Shown: piece after piece, positions 9,028 through 19,657 of the stretch
Numbering within the stretch: position 1 is the stretch's first letter
Layout: each line of letters starts with the position of its first letter
Origin: Bacteroidota bacterium
Lineage (GTDB): Bacteria > Bacteroidota > Ignavibacteria > UBA10030
DNA length: 62,616 bases
NCBI GenBank assembly: GCA_026416125.1
Contig: JAOAFT010000013.1
Location: forward strand, 1-62,616
Reading direction: 5' to 3'
Program-made: the position numbers and the translations under genes
The notes under the pieces: generated by a model
What the model saw: only the letters and a program-made list of their open reading frames with translations
What the model was told of the DNA's origin: nothing
Database searches by the model: none

Positions 9028-9054
9028 AGAGAATCATTGTAAGATCAATTCTCT
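9028..9054. repeat. Inverted repeat downstream of the SPOR genes
   Basis: AGAGAAT at 9028-9034 and ATTCTCT at 9048-9054 form a seven-pair stem with a 13-base loop. No T-run follows, so it is not a standard intrinsic terminator. It could be an RNA-stabilising end structure. The rest of the gap up to the nrdJ promoter holds nothing else I recognise. Confidence 0.45.
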
Positions 9055-9145
9055 ACCGTGATTACTTCGCTTTTTAGAGTAAAAAACTAAAGGAACTGTC
9101 AAGAAAAATGTTAAGTTATGTGAAAAATTTAATGTTAGATTTAAC

Positions 9146-9174
9146 TTGACAAAAGACTTGTAACAAAATATATT
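9146..9174 (+). promoter_or_regulatory. Near-consensus sigma-70 type promoter of nrdJ
   Basis: TTGACA at 9146-9151, a 17-base spacer and TATATT at 9169-9174 match the classical consensus at 11 of 12 positions. The predicted transcript starts near 9181. Directly upstream the heptamer AATGTTA occurs twice, at 9107-9113 and 9131-9137, 24 bases apart, which could be an activator or regulator site. The predicted leader is about 174 bases long. Confidence 0.75.
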
Positions 9175-9354
9175 TACAGCAGTTTAACACAAACAGGTGG
9201 TAGGAAGAGCATCTAGATTTGTTCGGAGCGATTCCAGGTTTACGGCATTCCCGCACAAGAAAATTACGAGGGTTTGAAAAATAAATTCACACGTATAGAA
9301 GGCGAGCTTTTTCTTTTTAATATTCTAAAAACCCACAACAAGGAGATATGGTGT

Positions 9355-12120
9355 ATGTTTGGCTCAAAGTCTCATGAGGTGGATATCAAGGATTCGTCGA
9401 AAGAGTCACGAAGTTCAAAACGTGGCTTGTACTTTGAACGGTACTTTACGAAGCCTGGTGTTCACCCATTTGATGAAATAGAGTGGGAGCTCCGTACCGC
9501 AACAATTTCGAATGATCGTGGGGAAAAGATCTTCGAACAAAGGAATGTTGAGGTACCAAAGTTTTGGTCAATGACGGCAACTAATATTGTTGCTTCAAAG
9601 TACTTTTATGGTCCTCTGGGTTCGCCCCAACGTGAAACAAGTGTTCGACAAATGGTTGATCGCGTTGCACGCACCTACTATATCTGGGGGAAGCAGGGAG
9701 GATACTTTGCTTCAGAGGAAGATGCATTAATTTTTTACCATGAACTTATGTATCTCCTTGTACACCAGTATATGTCGTTCAATAGTCCAGTATGGTTCAA
9801 TGTTGGAGTAGAGGAAAGACCCCAATGTTCAGCATGCTTCATAAATTCAGTGCAAGACTCTATGGAGTCAATTTTAGAATTGGCGAAAACGGAAGGTATG
9901 CTCTTTAAGTATGGCTCTGGCACAGGTACCAATCTCTCAACCCTTCGATCCTCGAAAGAGAAGCTAAGTGGAGGTGGCACACCGTCTGGACCTGTTTCTT
10001 TTATGCGAGGATACGATGCGTTTGCAGGTGTGATAAAGTCTGGTGGAAAAACGCGACGTGCTGCCAAAATGGTCATACTCAACATTGATCATCCTGATAT
10101 TGTGAAATTTATTAACTGCAAAGCTGAGGAAGAGAAAAAAGCTTGGGCGCTCATTGAAGCAGGATACGATGGTGGCTTTAATGTGCCAGGGGGTGCATAT
10201 GACTCCGTTTTCTTCCAAAATGCAAATCACTCTGTACGAGTGACTGATGAGTACATGCAAGCAGTGATTGAGGATAGAGAATTTTGGACCAAAGCTGTGA
10301 AAGGTGGGCAACCGATTGAAAAGTATCGTGCCCGTGATTTGATGAAACAAATTGCTGATGCTGCATGGATCTGTGGTGATCCAGGAATTCAGTTCCACAC
10401 AACAATCAATGGATGGCATACATGTCCCAATACCGCTCCAATCAATGCCTCAAATCCGTGCAGTGAGTACATGTTCCTCGATGATTCTGCGTGCAATCTT
10501 GCATCGTTGAACCTCATGAAGTTTCGGACTCCTGCACGGGAATTTGATGTCGAAGCATTTAGAAAAGCGATTCATATTACTATTACTGCAATGGAAATTT
10601 CTGTTGATAATTCGAGTTATCCTACAAAGGCAATTACAGAGAACAGCCATGCGTTTCGACCCCTTGGTCTTGGTTATGCAAATCTTGGAGCATTCTTGAT
10701 GTCGCAAGGACTTGCATACGATAGTGAAGGTGGTCGAGCACTCGCAGCAGCAATCACATCGCTCATGACAGCAGAGGCGTACAAACAGTCTGCATACATT
10801 AGTGCTGTGCTTGGTCCATTTGAAGGATTCAGTGAGAACCGTGAACCAATGTTGAAGGTAATGAAAAAACATGCTGATGCTGCAGCTGCGATTGATCGTA
10901 CGTTGGTTTCAAACATTCTCTTTGAAGCACAAATAAAAGCATGGGAGGATGTGATAAAGCTCGGAACTGAGTACGGGTTTCGGAATGCGCAAGCAACAGT
11001 CATCGCTCCAACAGGGACTATAGGGTTTATGATGGATTGTGACACAACCGGTATTGAACCTGATATTGCTCTCGTGAAGTATAAGAAAATGAGCGATGGT
11101 GGCGTAATGAAAATTGTAAACCGTACGGTTCCGGAAGCTTTGCAAGTCTTAGGATACAATGATGAGCAAATAGAACATATTCTTGCCTACATCAATAAGA
11201 ACGATACAATTGAAGGTGCACCGCACCTCAAAGAAGAGCATCTTCCAGTTTTCGACTGTGCGTTCAAACCGATGAATGGGAAGCGATCAATTCACTACAT
11301 GGGCCACATTCGGATGATGGCAGCTGTTCAACCGTTCATTTCCGGAGCAATTTCAAAAACTGTGAATATGCCAAACGAAGTAACACCTGACGATATTATG
11401 AATGCGTATATTGAGGCGTGGAAATTAGGACTGAAAGCTATTGCAGTGTACCGTGATGGATGCAAACGAACACAACCGCTTTCAACGTCGCTTAACAAAA
11501 AAGAAGAAAAACAGCAAACAAAAATTGTATACAAACCAGTACGTCGACGATTACCAGATGAACGACAATCCATTACCCACAAGTTTAGTATTGCAGGACA
11601 TGAGGGGTACATTACTGTTGGAATGTTTGAAGATGGTTCACCGGGGGAAATTTTTATTACTATGTCAAAAGAAGGGTCAACAATTTCAGGGCTGATGGAT
11701 TCACTTGCAACAGCTGTGTCAATTGCACTCCAATACGGTGTGCCGTTGAAAGTATTGGTTGATAAGTTTAGTCATGCCAGATATGAACCAAGCGGTTTCA
11801 CCAACAACCCCGACATTCCTATTGCAAAATCAATTAGTGACTATATTTTCCGGTGGCTTGGGAAGAAGTTTTTACGAGACGAGGATCAATCGAAAACAGA
11901 ACTTAGTTCCGTCCACATGAATGAAGAAACTGCAAAGAAACCTTTAACAATCCTTCATGCAGCTGCAGAAAAAGCAGCATCAGTTGTTGAAAAGAACGAG
12001 AAAATAGTTTTCCATACTCAGGCAGATGCACCACCGTGTCACGAATGTGGAAGCATTATGATCCGCAATGGCAGTTGTTACAAGTGCTTGGAGTGCGGAA
12101 GTACTTCAGGGTGTTCGTAA
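9355..12120 (+). CDS. nrdJ: Adenosylcobalamin-dependent (class II) ribonucleoside-diphosphate reductase
   Basis: NrdJ makes deoxynucleotides independently of oxygen, using vitamin B12 as radical source. I start it at ATG 9355 because AAGGAG at 9340-9345 is ideally spaced. The frame is open further upstream, to a TTG at 9274, but with no ribosome-binding site there. From this start the protein has about 921 residues. Visible motifs are SFNSPVWFNVG, PQCSACFINS with a redox Cys, FKYGSGTGTN, the active-site NPCSE (about 366-370), PTGTIGFMMDCDTTGIEP, a TSCPD-type segment (GSTISGLMDSLATA) and a C-terminal Cys cluster (CHECG and CYKCLECG, about 895-915). The C-terminal cluster probably reduces the active site. 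It has its own strong promoter and runs convergently into the large hybrid kinase. Confidence 0.95.
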   Translation: MFGSKSHEVDIKDSSKESRSSKRGLYFERYFTKPGVHPFDEIEWELRTATISNDRGEKIFEQRNVEVPKFWSMTATNIVASKYFYGPLGSPQRETSVRQMVDRVARTYYIWGKQGGYFASEEDALIFYHELMYLLVHQYMSFNSPVWFNVGVEERPQCSACFINSVQDSMESILELAKTEGMLFKYGSGTGTNLSTLRSSKEKLSGGGTPSGPVSFMRGYDAFAGVIKSGGKTRRAAKMVILNIDHPDIVKFINCKAEEEKKAWALIEAGYDGGFNVPGGAYDSVFFQNANHSVRVTDEYMQAVIEDREFWTKAVKGGQPIEKYRARDLMKQIADAAWICGDPGIQFHTTINGWHTCPNTAPINASNPCSEYMFLDDSACNLASLNLMKFRTPAREFDVEAFRKAIHITITAMEISVDNSSYPTKAITENSHAFRPLGLGYANLGAFLMSQGLAYDSEGGRALAAAITSLMTAEAYKQSAYISAVLGPFEGFSENREPMLKVMKKHADAAAAIDRTLVSNILFEAQIKAWEDVIKLGTEYGFRNAQATVIAPTGTIGFMMDCDTTGIEPDIALVKYKKMSDGGVMKIVNRTVPEALQVLGYNDEQIEHILAYINKNDTIEGAPHLKEEHLPVFDCAFKPMNGKRSIHYMGHIRMMAAVQPFISGAISKTVNMPNEVTPDDIMNAYIEAWKLGLKAIAVYRDGCKRTQPLSTSLNKKEEKQQTKIVYKPVRRRLPDERQSITHKFSIAGHEGYITVGMFEDGSPGEIFITMSKEGSTISGLMDSLATAVSIALQYGVPLKVLVDKFSHARYEPSGFTNNPDIPIAKSISDYIFRWLGKKFLRDEDQSKTELSSVHMNEETAKKPLTILHAAAEKAASVVEKNEKIVFHTQADAPPCHECGSIMIRNGSCYKCLECGSTSGCS

Positions 12121-12165
12121 AAAAGCCTTAGGTCGTACTCAAGAGCACTATACTCCTGTAATGCC

Positions 12166-15100
12166 TCATTGTGAGGGTCGTCGCTTGCCTAAAGCAAGCT
12201 GCACTTTGTTGAGTAACTCTTGTGGCTTATATGGTTTCTGAAGAAACACTTCAACATTGAGCTTCTTTAACTCTTCTCGTTTTTCTTGCTCGAAGTACCC
12301 GCTCCCAACAATAGTAAGGAGTGATGGTTTTTTCTGGAGTAAACGGCGAATGAGCTCAGCACCATCTATTTTTGGCAAGCCAAGATCTGTGAGTATGAGA
12401 TCAATTGATTCTTTGTTTTGGTCAAACACGGTAAAAGCTTCGTCCGCGTCGCGAGCAACTAGTACTGTATAGCCAGCCGATTCAAGAATTGAGGAAGTAA
12501 TATCGCGGAGTGCATCTTCATCTTCGATGAGAAGAATAGTACCGCTTCCTCCAATTTCTGTAGTCGATTCTTCATGAGTGAATGATTCGAAATCAATAAC
12601 AGTTGAGGCAGGCAGGTAGAGTGTGAAGGTTGTTCCCCTTCCAACAGTACTTTCTACATCAATGAATCCTTGATGGCTTGTGACAATACCGTAGACGACA
12701 GCAAGCCCAAGACCAGTTCCACGCCCCTTTTCTTTCGTTGTAAAAAAAGGTTCGAAAATGTTTTTTAAGTGTTCTTCTGGAATACCACATCCTGTGTCAG
12801 CGATTGTGATACTTACATACTGTTCTGCGGTGGCAGTTGGGTATTTTGCTCGAAGTGTGGCTCCATCGACAACTCCTGTCTTGAATATAAGTGAGCCACC
12901 TTGTGGCATTGCATCCTTGGCATTGACAGCAAGGTTCAGAAAGGCTTGTTGGAGTTGTGTTTGATCTGCTATCACTGTTGGTAGATTATGGGCAAGATTT
13001 AATTGTATGTCGATTGTTCGCGGAAATGTTTCAAAGATCATCTGGTAAAATTCACTCAACACGGTGTTGACATTGATGGAAGCCATTGTGAGTTCTGTTT
13101 GACGGGCAAATGTCAATATTTGCCGAACGAGAGATGCTCCCCGTTCAACTGCTTTTCGAATGATCTCAAAATCCTTATGTGAAATTCTCTGTTGTGCAGA
13201 CGTTTGTTCTAGCCGTGCTGTGTATGCTAAGATTATTCCGAGAATGTTATTGAAATCGTGCGCTATACCAGAAGCAAGTACACCAATACTTTCAAGTTTT
13301 TGTTTTTGAATGACTTGTTGCTCAAGCTCGTGTCTTCGGGTATCATCGAAGACATAGCCAATGATTTCATTCAACGAGCCGTGTTCATCAACTTTCCCAA
13401 CAATATTCAGCACTGCATACACCTTTCCTCCATCAACTCGTTTCATCTCAACTTCATAGTACTCTAAGCGTTTATACTGATGCAAGAGTGAAAGGAGCTG
13501 AGGCCAACGTTCAGGAGAAGTAAAGAGTGAGAGAAGAGAGGTATTTTGAATTTCAGCAGGTGATTTGAATCCAAAAATTCTCAGGAATGATTGATTGAAT
13601 GTTAGAATTTTGCCACTCGGTGTTGCTGTGAAATCACCAGTAAGATCATTATCAACAAATTCTTTGTAGCGGGCTTCGCTCTGTTTAAGGGCATCTTCGA
13701 CAATTTTTCGTTGTGTAATATCATGACCAATTCCCACGAGTCCTATAACTTTTCCACTTGAATCCCTGAGTGGTACTTTCGATGTTAAGAGGTAACCGTT
13801 ACTCCCATCGGCAAATCGAATTCGTTCTTCTCTGTTGAGAATTGGGTTACCTGTTTCAATTACATACCGATCGTCCCTGTAAAAACTTTCCGCAATGTCT
13901 GGCGGGAATAATGCAAAATCATCTTTTCCAATCACATCGGCTTCGGAGGTGGCCCCAATATTTCGAACATCAACGGTGTTTGCAAGAATTTTTCGACATG
14001 AGGTATCTTTTGCATAGATAGCATCTGGAAGGTTGTTTATTATTGTACGGAGTAAGTTTCGTTCAAGGGCAAGAGCTTCTTCTGCCTGTTTTCGAGTTGT
14101 AATATCGGTAATAAACCCTTCGAGAAACAAGAGTGTCCCACCAGCATCGTATACACCGCGGCCACGTTCCCAAACCCAGCGGAGTTCGCCATGTTTTGTG
14201 ATGATTGGATACTCGTACTCAAATATTTCACGACTAGGTAACTTTTGTTGCCAAAGGTTCCAGAGCAATTCTCGGTAGTCTGGGTGAATGATGTCATTGA
14301 AGGCAATTGTAGCATTATTGATAAAATCTTCCGGTTCATAGCCAGTAATATCCTTACAACCGTCACTTATGAACATCATTGTCCAGTCCTTATCGTTTGC
14401 ACACCGATATGCAAACCCTGGAATATTGCTCAGGAGCGTCGCTAACGTACGCTCTCGTTCGTAAAGAGCTTCTTCAGCGAGCTTGCGTTCTGTGATATCG
14501 ATGGCAGTCCCCATACCAGCAGGTGCGCCAAACCAGTCAATTTTTCCTGCTGTAAAATCTATCCATAGAGTTGTACCATCCTTCCGAATGAGCTTCATTT
14601 CATATCGTTCTGGTACTTTCTCACCACGTTGACGTGCGAAGCCACGTTCGCGTACCATATCGCGGTGATCGGGGTGAACAATGTCCCAAAAATTCATCGA
14701 GAGAAGCTCTTCGTACGAATATCCGAGCATGCGGCAGGTTGTTTTGTTAACGTAAACAAACCGCTTCCCTTGGTAAATGACAATTGCTGTTGAGGTTGTA
14801 TCCGCAAGACGTCGAAACCACTCTTCACTTTCTTTTAACTCTTGTTCAATTCGTTTTCGATCGGTGATATCTCGGGCAATCCAAAGCACAGTATCGCGCT
14901 GATATGGTAAGATTGTAGCATTAAACCAGGTATCTCGGTTGTTAATTGTGAGTTTGTAGTCGAGAGTAACCTGTTTTTGGCTACGGATGCATGTTGCAAG
15001 TGCACCCATGAAAACCGATGCTTGTTCGGAGGGGAATACTTCTTCGAGAGTTTTGCCTAATAGATCGTCAGCAGGGCGGTAGAGAAGCTGAGGGTTTGTA

Positions 15101-16950
15101 GGAAGTATTTCTCTGTAGCGACCGTTTTTATCGAGCACGAGAATAACATCTGGTAGTACTGAAAATATGGAACGGAGTTTCTGTTCTGAACGTTCTACCA
15201 AAAGTTCAGCTTGACGTTGTTCTGTGATGTCATCAATTGAAACAAGTATAAGTTGTTCGTGTGTGGTTTCACGGTAGAAAGGTCGTATGTGGCAATCAAG
15301 AATGCGAGTTACTCCGTCAGGGAGAGAAAGGTCGATGCGGACATTTTCTTTTGTACGTTTTTGAAGAGCTGTTTCTATAGCTATTCGCAATGGTTGAGTG
15401 TTCCAAAGTCCATTCAGGAGTGTAAAAAAGTGAGTTCCAACAATTGTATCTTTCGTAACACTAAATGTTGAACAAAACGCTTTATTTACCGCTATGATGG
15501 TAAAATCGTGTCGAAGTACAATTAGGGGTTCATGAAGCGTTTCGATAATTGTTTCCGCAAAGTTTTTTGCATTTTCTAATGCTCGATGAGCATTTCGTTC
15601 TTCGGTTTGATCGCGAAGAACAAAGATTACTCCAATAATTGCACCTTCCTTGTTTCTTATTGGAGCAGCACTATCGGCAACAGGAATTTCTCTTCCATCT
15701 TTTGTTACAAGAATTGTATGTGGTGCAAGTTTAATTGGTGTACCTTTCGTGAGTACGAGATTAAATATGTTTTCTACAGGGCGATGAGTTTCTTCGTTAA
15801 TGAGTTGAAACAATTCGTCATACTTTTTCCCTTGTGCAGCTTGCTCAGTCCAGCCAAGGAGTTTCTCTGCGATTGGGTTGATAAATTGTACATACCCGGT
15901 AACGTTTGTTATAATGACAGCGTCGCCAATACTATAGAGGGTAATTCGAAACTGTTCGTGGGTTTCCCAAGCATGCATAAGAATTTTTTGCTGCTGTTGA
16001 CTATAGGCAAATGATAATCCTGTTGCGATTGTAACAATGAGTAGTGCAAGTATAATGGCGAGGTTACGAGTTTCAGCTGTGAGAGCGTTGAATGCTTCAT
16101 CTTCATCAATTTTTACCACAATGTACCATGGTGTTGATCGTACTGAAGTTGTGTACGCGATCACATCGATTCCACGGTAGTCTTTTCCTGTACATATTCC
16201 CTGGTGTTTTTTTACAGCATGGGTCTCAACAATATTGGATTCTTTGAGGGAAAAACGGGTCTGTAGTATCGATGATGGATGTTCACGAGGCTCACTGATG
16301 AATTCGATAATTGTATCACGATGGCGGAGAAGAATAGTTTCGATCGATGTGAATGGGTAACCCCATTCTTGTATCAATGGATAGAGACTGTTAAAAGGGT
16401 TTTTCCTGAAAACAATAAAGAGCGTGTCCTGTGCTTTTTGAATGAACGGTGCAACAAAGTCAATAAAAACCGAGAGTGAGTCAGACGATCGGTACAAATC
16501 AGAACACGTTGCACTGCCTGTTAGAGAAGCAGTGTGGATCGTTTGGATAAGAGCTGAATCATTGGAATACGAAGAATCGAGAGCAATGAGAGCTGAGCCT
16601 GATTGAGATGTGATGAGAATGTTACTATAGTCATGTTCATCTGCAACATTTTGAAGATATTGGTGCAGTGTTGAATAATGATACTTGCTTTTTGTTCTGT
16701 TATAGATGGTGAATAGGTAGTTGAGAGTGTGATTTTTGGAAAGAACTGTGGCATCATGTACCTCATCGGTGTACCACTGTGAAATGCGATCGATTTTAAT
16801 GCGCGCAATTTGAGCTAAACGTTGTTCAGTCTCAATTTTGTATGCAATTTTTCGCAAGTGGTAGTAAAGTGACCCTGTCGTAAAAAGAATTAGTGCAAGA
16901 AGAATGAATATCCCCCAGTAAATGTTTTTATTCGTGTGGGTTTTCTTCAT
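12166..16950 (-). CDS. Seven-PAS hybrid sensor histidine kinase with receiver domain
   Basis: This 1594-residue inner-membrane kinase has a transmembrane helix at about 12-30 and an extracytoplasmic sensor that looks like a double Cache domain (about 35-290, ending in [17 protein letters not shown]). A second helix lies at about 297-316. Seven consecutive PAS/PAC units follow, about 330-455, 463-582, 591-705, 709-829, 834-960, 964-1090 and 1094-1210, each ending near a DIT-type PAC sequence. The kinase core has the phospho-His in [10 protein letters not shown] (His1231), N-box [17 protein letters not shown] and [10 protein letters not shown]. The C-terminal receiver has Asp1522 (TDLGLP) and Lys1572 (QKPY). 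All catalytic residues are intact. There is no output domain, so a separate HPt or response regulator is needed. The second hybrid kinase in this window has a closely similar kinase-receiver half. Confidence 0.93.
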   Translation of the reverse strand: MKKTHTNKNIYWGIFILLALILFTTGSLYYHLRKIAYKIETEQRLAQIARIKIDRISQWYTDEVHDATVLSKNHTLNYLFTIYNRTKSKYHYSTLHQYLQNVADEHDYSNILITSQSGSALIALDSSYSNDSALIQTIHTASLTGSATCSDLYRSSDSLSVFIDFVAPFIQKAQDTLFIVFRKNPFNSLYPLIQEWGYPFTSIETILLRHRDTIIEFISEPREHPSSILQTRFSLKESNIVETHAVKKHQGICTGKDYRGIDVIAYTTSVRSTPWYIVVKIDEDEAFNALTAETRNLAIILALLIVTIATGLSFAYSQQQQKILMHAWETHEQFRITLYSIGDAVIITNVTGYVQFINPIAEKLLGWTEQAAQGKKYDELFQLINEETHRPVENIFNLVLTKGTPIKLAPHTILVTKDGREIPVADSAAPIRNKEGAIIGVIFVLRDQTEERNAHRALENAKNFAETIIETLHEPLIVLRHDFTIIAVNKAFCSTFSVTKDTIVGTHFFTLLNGLWNTQPLRIAIETALQKRTKENVRIDLSLPDGVTRILDCHIRPFYRETTHEQLILVSIDDITEQRQAELLVERSEQKLRSIFSVLPDVILVLDKNGRYREILPTNPQLLYRPADDLLGKTLEEVFPSEQASVFMGALATCIRSQKQVTLDYKLTINNRDTWFNATILPYQRDTVLWIARDITDRKRIEQELKESEEWFRRLADTTSTAIVIYQGKRFVYVNKTTCRMLGYSYEELLSMNFWDIVHPDHRDMVRERGFARQRGEKVPERYEMKLIRKDGTTLWIDFTAGKIDWFGAPAGMGTAIDITERKLAEEALYERERTLATLLSNIPGFAYRCANDKDWTMMFISDGCKDITGYEPEDFINNATIAFNDIIHPDYRELLWNLWQQKLPSREIFEYEYPIITKHGELRWVWERGRGVYDAGGTLLFLEGFITDITTRKQAEEALALERNLLRTIINNLPDAIYAKDTSCRKILANTVDVRNIGATSEADVIGKDDFALFPPDIAESFYRDDRYVIETGNPILNREERIRFADGSNGYLLTSKVPLRDSSGKVIGLVGIGHDITQRKIVEDALKQSEARYKEFVDNDLTGDFTATPSGKILTFNQSFLRIFGFKSPAEIQNTSLLSLFTSPERWPQLLSLLHQYKRLEYYEVEMKRVDGGKVYAVLNIVGKVDEHGSLNEIIGYVFDDTRRHELEQQVIQKQKLESIGVLASGIAHDFNNILGIILAYTARLEQTSAQQRISHKDFEIIRKAVERGASLVRQILTFARQTELTMASINVNTVLSEFYQMIFETFPRTIDIQLNLAHNLPTVIADQTQLQQAFLNLAVNAKDAMPQGGSLIFKTGVVDGATLRAKYPTATAEQYVSITIADTGCGIPEEHLKNIFEPFFTTKEKGRGTGLGLAVVYGIVTSHQGFIDVESTVGRGTTFTLYLPASTVIDFESFTHEESTTEIGGSGTILLIEDEDALRDITSSILESAGYTVLVARDADEAFTVFDQNKESIDLILTDLGLPKIDGAELIRRLLQKKPSLLTIVGSGYFEQEKREELKKLNVEVFLQKPYKPQELLNKVQLALGKRRPSQ

Positions 16951-17246
16951 TCTTGCTCTTACCCTCTTAAGTAATGTTCCTGTGCCACCTCGAGGTCAAT
17001 ATATGAGTTTGTGTGGTAAAATGCTATTTGCATCCATGGAGAATGTATAGGGGAATTTCCGTTGGAAGAAGGTTTTTCGGTAACTTGACATTCGTATGAA
17101 AATCACAAATATTGAAATAGAGTAGTGTGGAAAAAGCGATATGATGGATGTCGCAGAGAGGGAAAATACTTGATTGTTGACACAGCTTTTCAATTTGTAG
17201 GGGATATTTTACAATAGGACTAATAATACTGTTTTTGAGGGGCGGT
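16951..17246. other. Divergent intergenic region, kinase / caspase operon
   Basis: This gap of 296 bases separates the divergently transcribed seven-PAS kinase and the caspase gene. No gene is visible in it. Two TTGACA hexamers on the + strand (17085-17090 and 17177-17182) are possible -35 elements. The first has a usable -10; the second has none at normal spacing. No convincing kinase promoter was found on the - strand. Confidence 0.5.
17085..17113 (+). promoter_or_regulatory. Candidate promoter of the caspase-cyclase operon
   Basis: A perfect TTGACA (17085-17090) is followed by a 17-base spacer and AATATT (17108-17113), which matches TATAAT at four of six positions. Initiation near 17120 would give a leader of about 127 bases before the ATG at 17247. 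Confidence 0.35.
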
Positions 17247-19637
17247 ATGAAAACAATTTGTTTTATTGTTTTGACCTTTTGCTTATGTGATCTTCTCGTG
17301 GGGCAATATAGAGTGCAAATTGAGCCTTTAGGGGGAGTTGAATTTTCAGGGACATCATTTGTTTCTTCTTTGCATATACCTCAAGAAAATTTAATAGCAT
17401 GTCTTACAACGAATACTACGCTTAAACTAGTAAAAATTGCTCCCCTTCAAGAGTTTGCTACATCTCCAATTCTTGTGGAAAAAGAAAATATTGTATGTGC
17501 TGCAGCAATCAGGAACTCTTTATTCTATGGTTGTAACACTGGAACAGTTCTTCACGTACATGCTTCGACACTAGAAAGAAAACGCTATGGATTACCTGGA
17601 ACGGTACCGATTACTGCAATTTTGCCAATCGATGAAAATTATCTTCTCCTTGCACAACAAAATCGACAGGTAGCGTACTTTAATAGAAGTATTCAGGATG
17701 GTTTTAAGGTGATACACGAACTACCAACCGTCGTAACAACTTTGGCAGCACACCCTGCACGAAAGTACGTTGTTGCTGGAACTCAGTCCGGTGAACTTTA
17801 CGTGTTGTCTATGGGGCAATTTAAAATTCTTCAAATCATTCAATTTCAGAGGGGTGAAATAACAACACTGTGTTTCTCCAATGATGGAAAATATTTAGTG
17901 GCAGGAACAAGTACCGGGAGTATTGGTGTATGGGACGGAGAACTGACCACGCAGCATGCAACGATATTAGAATGTGGACTATCAGCTATTAAAAATGTGG
18001 CATTTGACCCAACAAATACATTTCTCATCGGAACATGTCAGAATGACCAGGCGATAGTGTACACACTTACCCAACCTGCATTATCCACAACCATTAAACA
18101 CAGCAAGGGTTCTATTATTGGATGGTACTTTGTTGGTGAAGAAACTATTGTATCTGTTTCTTCGCATGGTGAAGTGGTACAATGGAAATATGTATTCACT
18201 CCACAGGATACAATAGCTCCGACACTGGTCTTCGATACTGTTGTTGATTCTTCACGCACCCCAATTAAGTATTATGGTTCTCACTATACACTTAGTGGGC
18301 TTGTTTATGATAATACAGAAACAATAAAACTCACGGTCAATGGGCGTGAAGTGCCGTTGAAAGATATAGTTGGTGATAAACGTTCAATTCCAGAGGGTAT
18401 GGTAGCGAAACGTTTTGTTGTTACTGTGAGCCCAGACTCGAGCGAATGGAGTAGTTATACATTTGAGTGCACTGATGCTGCGGGAAACTCAACGACGGCG
18501 CGAGTAACTATTCAATGGCTTTCACGAGAGAACGCAATTGAAATTGTAAGCCCAGCCCCAGATGCTGAAACAGATCTGATCTCGGTTCCACTTCATTTCA
18601 AAGCATGGTTCGATATAAGTACATATTCAATTTCAGTGAATATGAATGATGTTGTACTTGATCAGGAACCAGGCTTTGAAGTTGTGAATAATGAGATACG
18701 TGAAACGATTCCATTACTTGTAGGGTATAACCAAATACGGCTTACAGTCAAGAGCAAAGCAGGTGAAATTTTTTCGAGTGTGTTAGGAATAACACGGCGA
18801 GCGGGGTATTCGCAACCATTATCAAGTGGTGAGAGAAAGCCTCGATCAAAGGAATCAGGTCCGCAGCGGTGGGCAGTTGTTGTTGGTGTTTCGGAGTATC
18901 AAAATTCAGCAATCCCAAGTTTAAAGTACGCTGATAAAGATGCAGAAGCGTTTGCAAACTTTCTCAGACGTCCGCAGGGTGGTGGATTTGATTCTGAACA
19001 CATGCGTGTTCTATTAAATAAAGATGCTACACTTTCAAATATTAAGGATGCTCTCATCAATTTCCTTTCGCAAGCAATAGATATCGATTTAGTCATTATT
19101 TACTTTGCAGGGCATGGTGCTCCTGAACCCGGTCGGCCACAGAATATGTACCTTTTGACGTACGATACAGATCCGCGTGCACTTGGTACAACAGCATTCC
19201 CGATGTGGGATATTCAAACTGTTCTCGCACGGTACATTACAGCGAAGCGAGTTGTGGTATTTACTGATGCTTGCCACAGTGGTGGTATCAGTGTTGAGTT
19301 CGCGACGCGGGGTCTTGGAATAACTCAAACAAACTTAATTAATCAGTACTTGGCAGATTTAGCAAAGTCGAAGGAAGGAGTTGTTGTTTTTACCGCGAGT
19401 GCAGCAGGAGAAGTGTCACAAGAGTACCCTGAGTACGGACATGGAGTGTTCACATACTTTTTACTCCAAGGGCTTGAAGGAAAAGCAGATTACAATAACG
19501 ACTATACTGTTACAATCAACGAGTTGATGCAGTATGTAGAAGAACAAGTGAAACGGAAAACGCGTGGCGCACAGAATCCAACACGGAGCCAAACTCAGTA
19601 TGATAAAGATCTAACAATGTCAATCATTCCACATTAA
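17247..19637 (+). CDS. Exported beta-propeller protein with C-terminal caspase (peptidase C14) domain
   Basis: The chosen ATG at 17247 follows GAGGGG and gives a clean Sec signal peptide (about 1-19, MKTICFIVLTFCLCDLLVGQ); an upstream in-frame TTG is less likely. The mature part has a WD40-like propeller (about 25-320). Its repeats include GEITTLCFSNDGKYLVAGT and an IGVWDG blade end. Two Ig-like segments follow (about 325-425 and 430-515). A caspase-like protease domain fills about 540-796, with the catalytic His in YFAGHGA (about His623) and Cys in TDACHSGG (about Cys676). Both catalytic residues are intact. Location is probably periplasmic or surface. It is the first gene of a tight run with a DUF4384 protein and a CHASE2 cyclase. 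Confidence 0.9.
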   Translation: MKTICFIVLTFCLCDLLVGQYRVQIEPLGGVEFSGTSFVSSLHIPQENLIACLTTNTTLKLVKIAPLQEFATSPILVEKENIVCAAAIRNSLFYGCNTGTVLHVHASTLERKRYGLPGTVPITAILPIDENYLLLAQQNRQVAYFNRSIQDGFKVIHELPTVVTTLAAHPARKYVVAGTQSGELYVLSMGQFKILQIIQFQRGEITTLCFSNDGKYLVAGTSTGSIGVWDGELTTQHATILECGLSAIKNVAFDPTNTFLIGTCQNDQAIVYTLTQPALSTTIKHSKGSIIGWYFVGEETIVSVSSHGEVVQWKYVFTPQDTIAPTLVFDTVVDSSRTPIKYYGSHYTLSGLVYDNTETIKLTVNGREVPLKDIVGDKRSIPEGMVAKRFVVTVSPDSSEWSSYTFECTDAAGNSTTARVTIQWLSRENAIEIVSPAPDAETDLISVPLHFKAWFDISTYSISVNMNDVVLDQEPGFEVVNNEIRETIPLLVGYNQIRLTVKSKAGEIFSSVLGITRRAGYSQPLSSGERKPRSKESGPQRWAVVVGVSEYQNSAIPSLKYADKDAEAFANFLRRPQGGGFDSEHMRVLLNKDATLSNIKDALINFLSQAIDIDLVIIYFAGHGAPEPGRPQNMYLLTYDTDPRALGTTAFPMWDIQTVLARYITAKRVVVFTDACHSGGISVEFATRGLGITQTNLINQYLADLAKSKEGVVVFTASAAGEVSQEYPEYGHGVFTYFLLQGLEGKADYNNDYTVTINELMQYVEEQVKRKTRGAQNPTRSQTQYDKDLTMSIIPH

Positions 19638-19657
19638 CAATATGAAAGGGTCAACCT

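Noticed and set aside
10674-11159. Open frame of 161 codons on the - strand inside nrdJ
   Set aside because: It is a shadow of the strongly conserved ribonucleotide reductase gene; the residue composition is unlike a real protein.
17177-17215. Second TTGACA before the caspase gene as a promoter
   Set aside because: No -10-like hexamer at 16-18 bases; TATTTT and TACAAT are too far away.
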